NCBI GenBank assembly: GCA_003645825.1
Contig: QNCQ01000121.1
Coordinates: 1-6,091, forward strand
Source: Fidelibacterota bacterium
Lineage (GTDB): Bacteria > Fidelibacterota > UBA2242 > B5-G15
Direction of reading: 5' to 3'
DNA: 6,091 bases
Position 1 is the first letter of the stretch. Each line of letters starts with the position of its first letter. Of this stretch, positions 5,243-6,091 are shown in pieces. The notes beneath the pieces are model-generated. The model was not told the DNA's origin. It did no database searches and saw only the letters and a program-made list of their open reading frames with translations. The translations under genes were made by a program, and so were the position numbers.

Positions 5243-6091
5243 GAGAATATATTTTGAGCAATGAGGAGGCCAGAAGGGTTGACAATCATGTAGTAGGAGA
5301 GATGGGAATATCCGGGACGGAGCTCATGCGCCGTGCTGGAAAAGCAGTTGCACTGAAGGCTAAAGAAATGTTGAAAGATGTTCCAGGCAGTAGGGTTGAT
5401 GTTTTTTGTGGGACTGGTAATAATGGTGGGGATGGGTTTGTTGCGGCGCTTAATTTGCACGATTGGGGTGCAGTGGTCTATACATGGGTTCTGGGACCTG
5501 TGGAAAGAATAAAGGGTGATGCTTTACATTTTTACAAGAAATGCAAAGAATATAGATTAAATATTCGTCACGTTTTGCAGAAAGAAGACATAAAGATTGT
5601 CCGTGATATTTCTGAGTCGGATCTTATAATTGATGCCATTTTTGGAACAGGGTTCAGGGGGGGGATGAAAGAGCCCCAGCTCAGCATTGTGAGGATTATT
5701 AATGATTCCGGGAGGCCTGTTATTTCTGTTGATATACCATCGGGAGTAAATGGGGACACTGGTGAGATTGTGGATGTAGCGGTGAAATCAGAGGCTACCG
5801 TTACCATGGGGTTCTTAAAGCGGGGTTTGTTGTTATATCCTGGTAAAAAGTGTGTGGGAGAACTGACGGTCGTTGATATAGGTTATCCTGAAGAAGCTTT
5901 TGGAATACTCAGGGAGAAGGTTTATCTGCTGCACGATTACGAGGTACGCGATATAATTCCACCTATTTCAGGAGACACCTACAAGCACAGGCAGGGAAAG
6001 GTTTTGGTTTTTGCGGGCTCTGTGGGTATGACAGGAGCGGCAGCTCTTGTGTGTAGCGCGGCGATGCGGACCGGTACTGGGCTTGTGGTCA
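5239..6091 (+). CDS. nnr: Bifunctional NAD(P)HX epimerase / ADP- or ATP-dependent dehydratase, 3' end missing
   Basis: This repair enzyme restores hydrated NADH and NADPH (NADHX/NADPHX): the N-terminal domain interconverts R and S epimers, and the C-terminal domain dehydrates the S form using ADP or ATP. The window holds 284 codons, open to the right edge. The epimerase (YjeF_N) domain covers about 1-215, with GISGTELMRRAGKAV (23-37), CGTGNNGGDG (57-66), DAIFGTGFRG (132-141) and SVDIPSGVNGDTG (163-175). The dehydratase domain starts near 230, with KHRQGKVLVFAGS (249-261) and GMTGAAALVCSAAMRTGTGLV running to the edge. Full fusions usually have about 500 residues, so some 200 are missing. The ATG at 5239 overlaps the acpS stop (ATGA), with a weak GGTGG 4 nt before it. 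A run of eight G at 5657-5664 lies inside the first domain, in frame. Confidence 0.95.
   Translation, partial: MREYILSNEEARRVDNHVVGEMGISGTELMRRAGKAVALKAKEMLKDVPGSRVDVFCGTGNNGGDGFVAALNLHDWGAVVYTWVLGPVERIKGDALHFYKKCKEYRLNIRHVLQKEDIKIVRDISESDLIIDAIFGTGFRGGMKEPQLSIVRIINDSGRPVISVDIPSGVNGDTGEIVDVAVKSEATVTMGFLKRGLLLYPGKKCVGELTVVDIGYPEEAFGILREKVYLLHDYEVRDIIPPISGDTYKHRQGKVLVFAGSVGMTGAAALVCSAAMRTGTGLVV

Noticed and set aside
1..6091. CRISPR arrays, riboswitches, attachment sites or defence genes
   Set aside because: I saw no regularly spaced direct repeats, no leader long enough for a known riboswitch class and no defence-type domains. The tRNA is followed directly by the TPR gene, with no integrase or duplicated tRNA end inside the window.

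Overview
The window is a stretch of bacterial chromosome, about 40-45% GC by eye, with every recognisable gene on the + strand. It is mostly central housekeeping. The lineage cannot be fixed from sequence alone. The exported TPR protein, the Pro/Gly-rich SecG tail, the adjacent pgk and tpi, and a HAD protein that resembles an archaeal/thermophile subfamily would suit a deep-branching, possibly thermophilic or anaerobic, Gram-negative-type bacterium. That placement is a guess.

Layout. (1) Positions 1-333 hold the C-terminal end of what looks like an integrase-core (DDE) transposase entering from the left edge, then a short palindromic stretch and a candidate promoter. (2) Positions 334-4088 hold one tightly packed unit: phosphoglycerate kinase (pgk), triosephosphate isomerase (tpi), the translocase subunit SecG, tRNA-Leu(GAG) and a secreted or periplasmic TPR-repeat protein. 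A strong intrinsic terminator closes it at 4120-4146. (3) Positions 4191-6091 hold a second unit with 4-nt ATGA overlaps: a HAD-family phosphatase, holo-ACP synthase (acpS) and the start of a bifunctional NAD(P)HX epimerase/dehydratase (nnrE-nnrD fusion) that runs off the right edge.

How the genes work together. Pgk and Tpi catalyse nearby steps of lower glycolysis/gluconeogenesis. SecG belongs to the SecYEG export channel, and the TPR protein at the end of the same unit carries a signal peptide, so it is a likely Sec substrate. The tRNA appears to be processed out of a polycistronic mRNA. In the second unit AcpS activates acyl carrier protein with 4'-phosphopantetheine, NnrE-NnrD repairs hydrated NAD(P)H, and the HAD protein is probably a small-molecule phosphatase.

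No clearly new system is visible. The points most worth checking are the single in-frame stop separating pgk from tpi (compare the Thermotoga PGK-TPI fusion), the HAD gene with no Shine-Dalgarno and a perfect TATAAT lying over its start codon, a 9-bp inverted repeat that could compete with the terminator, and the transposon end directly in front of pgk.
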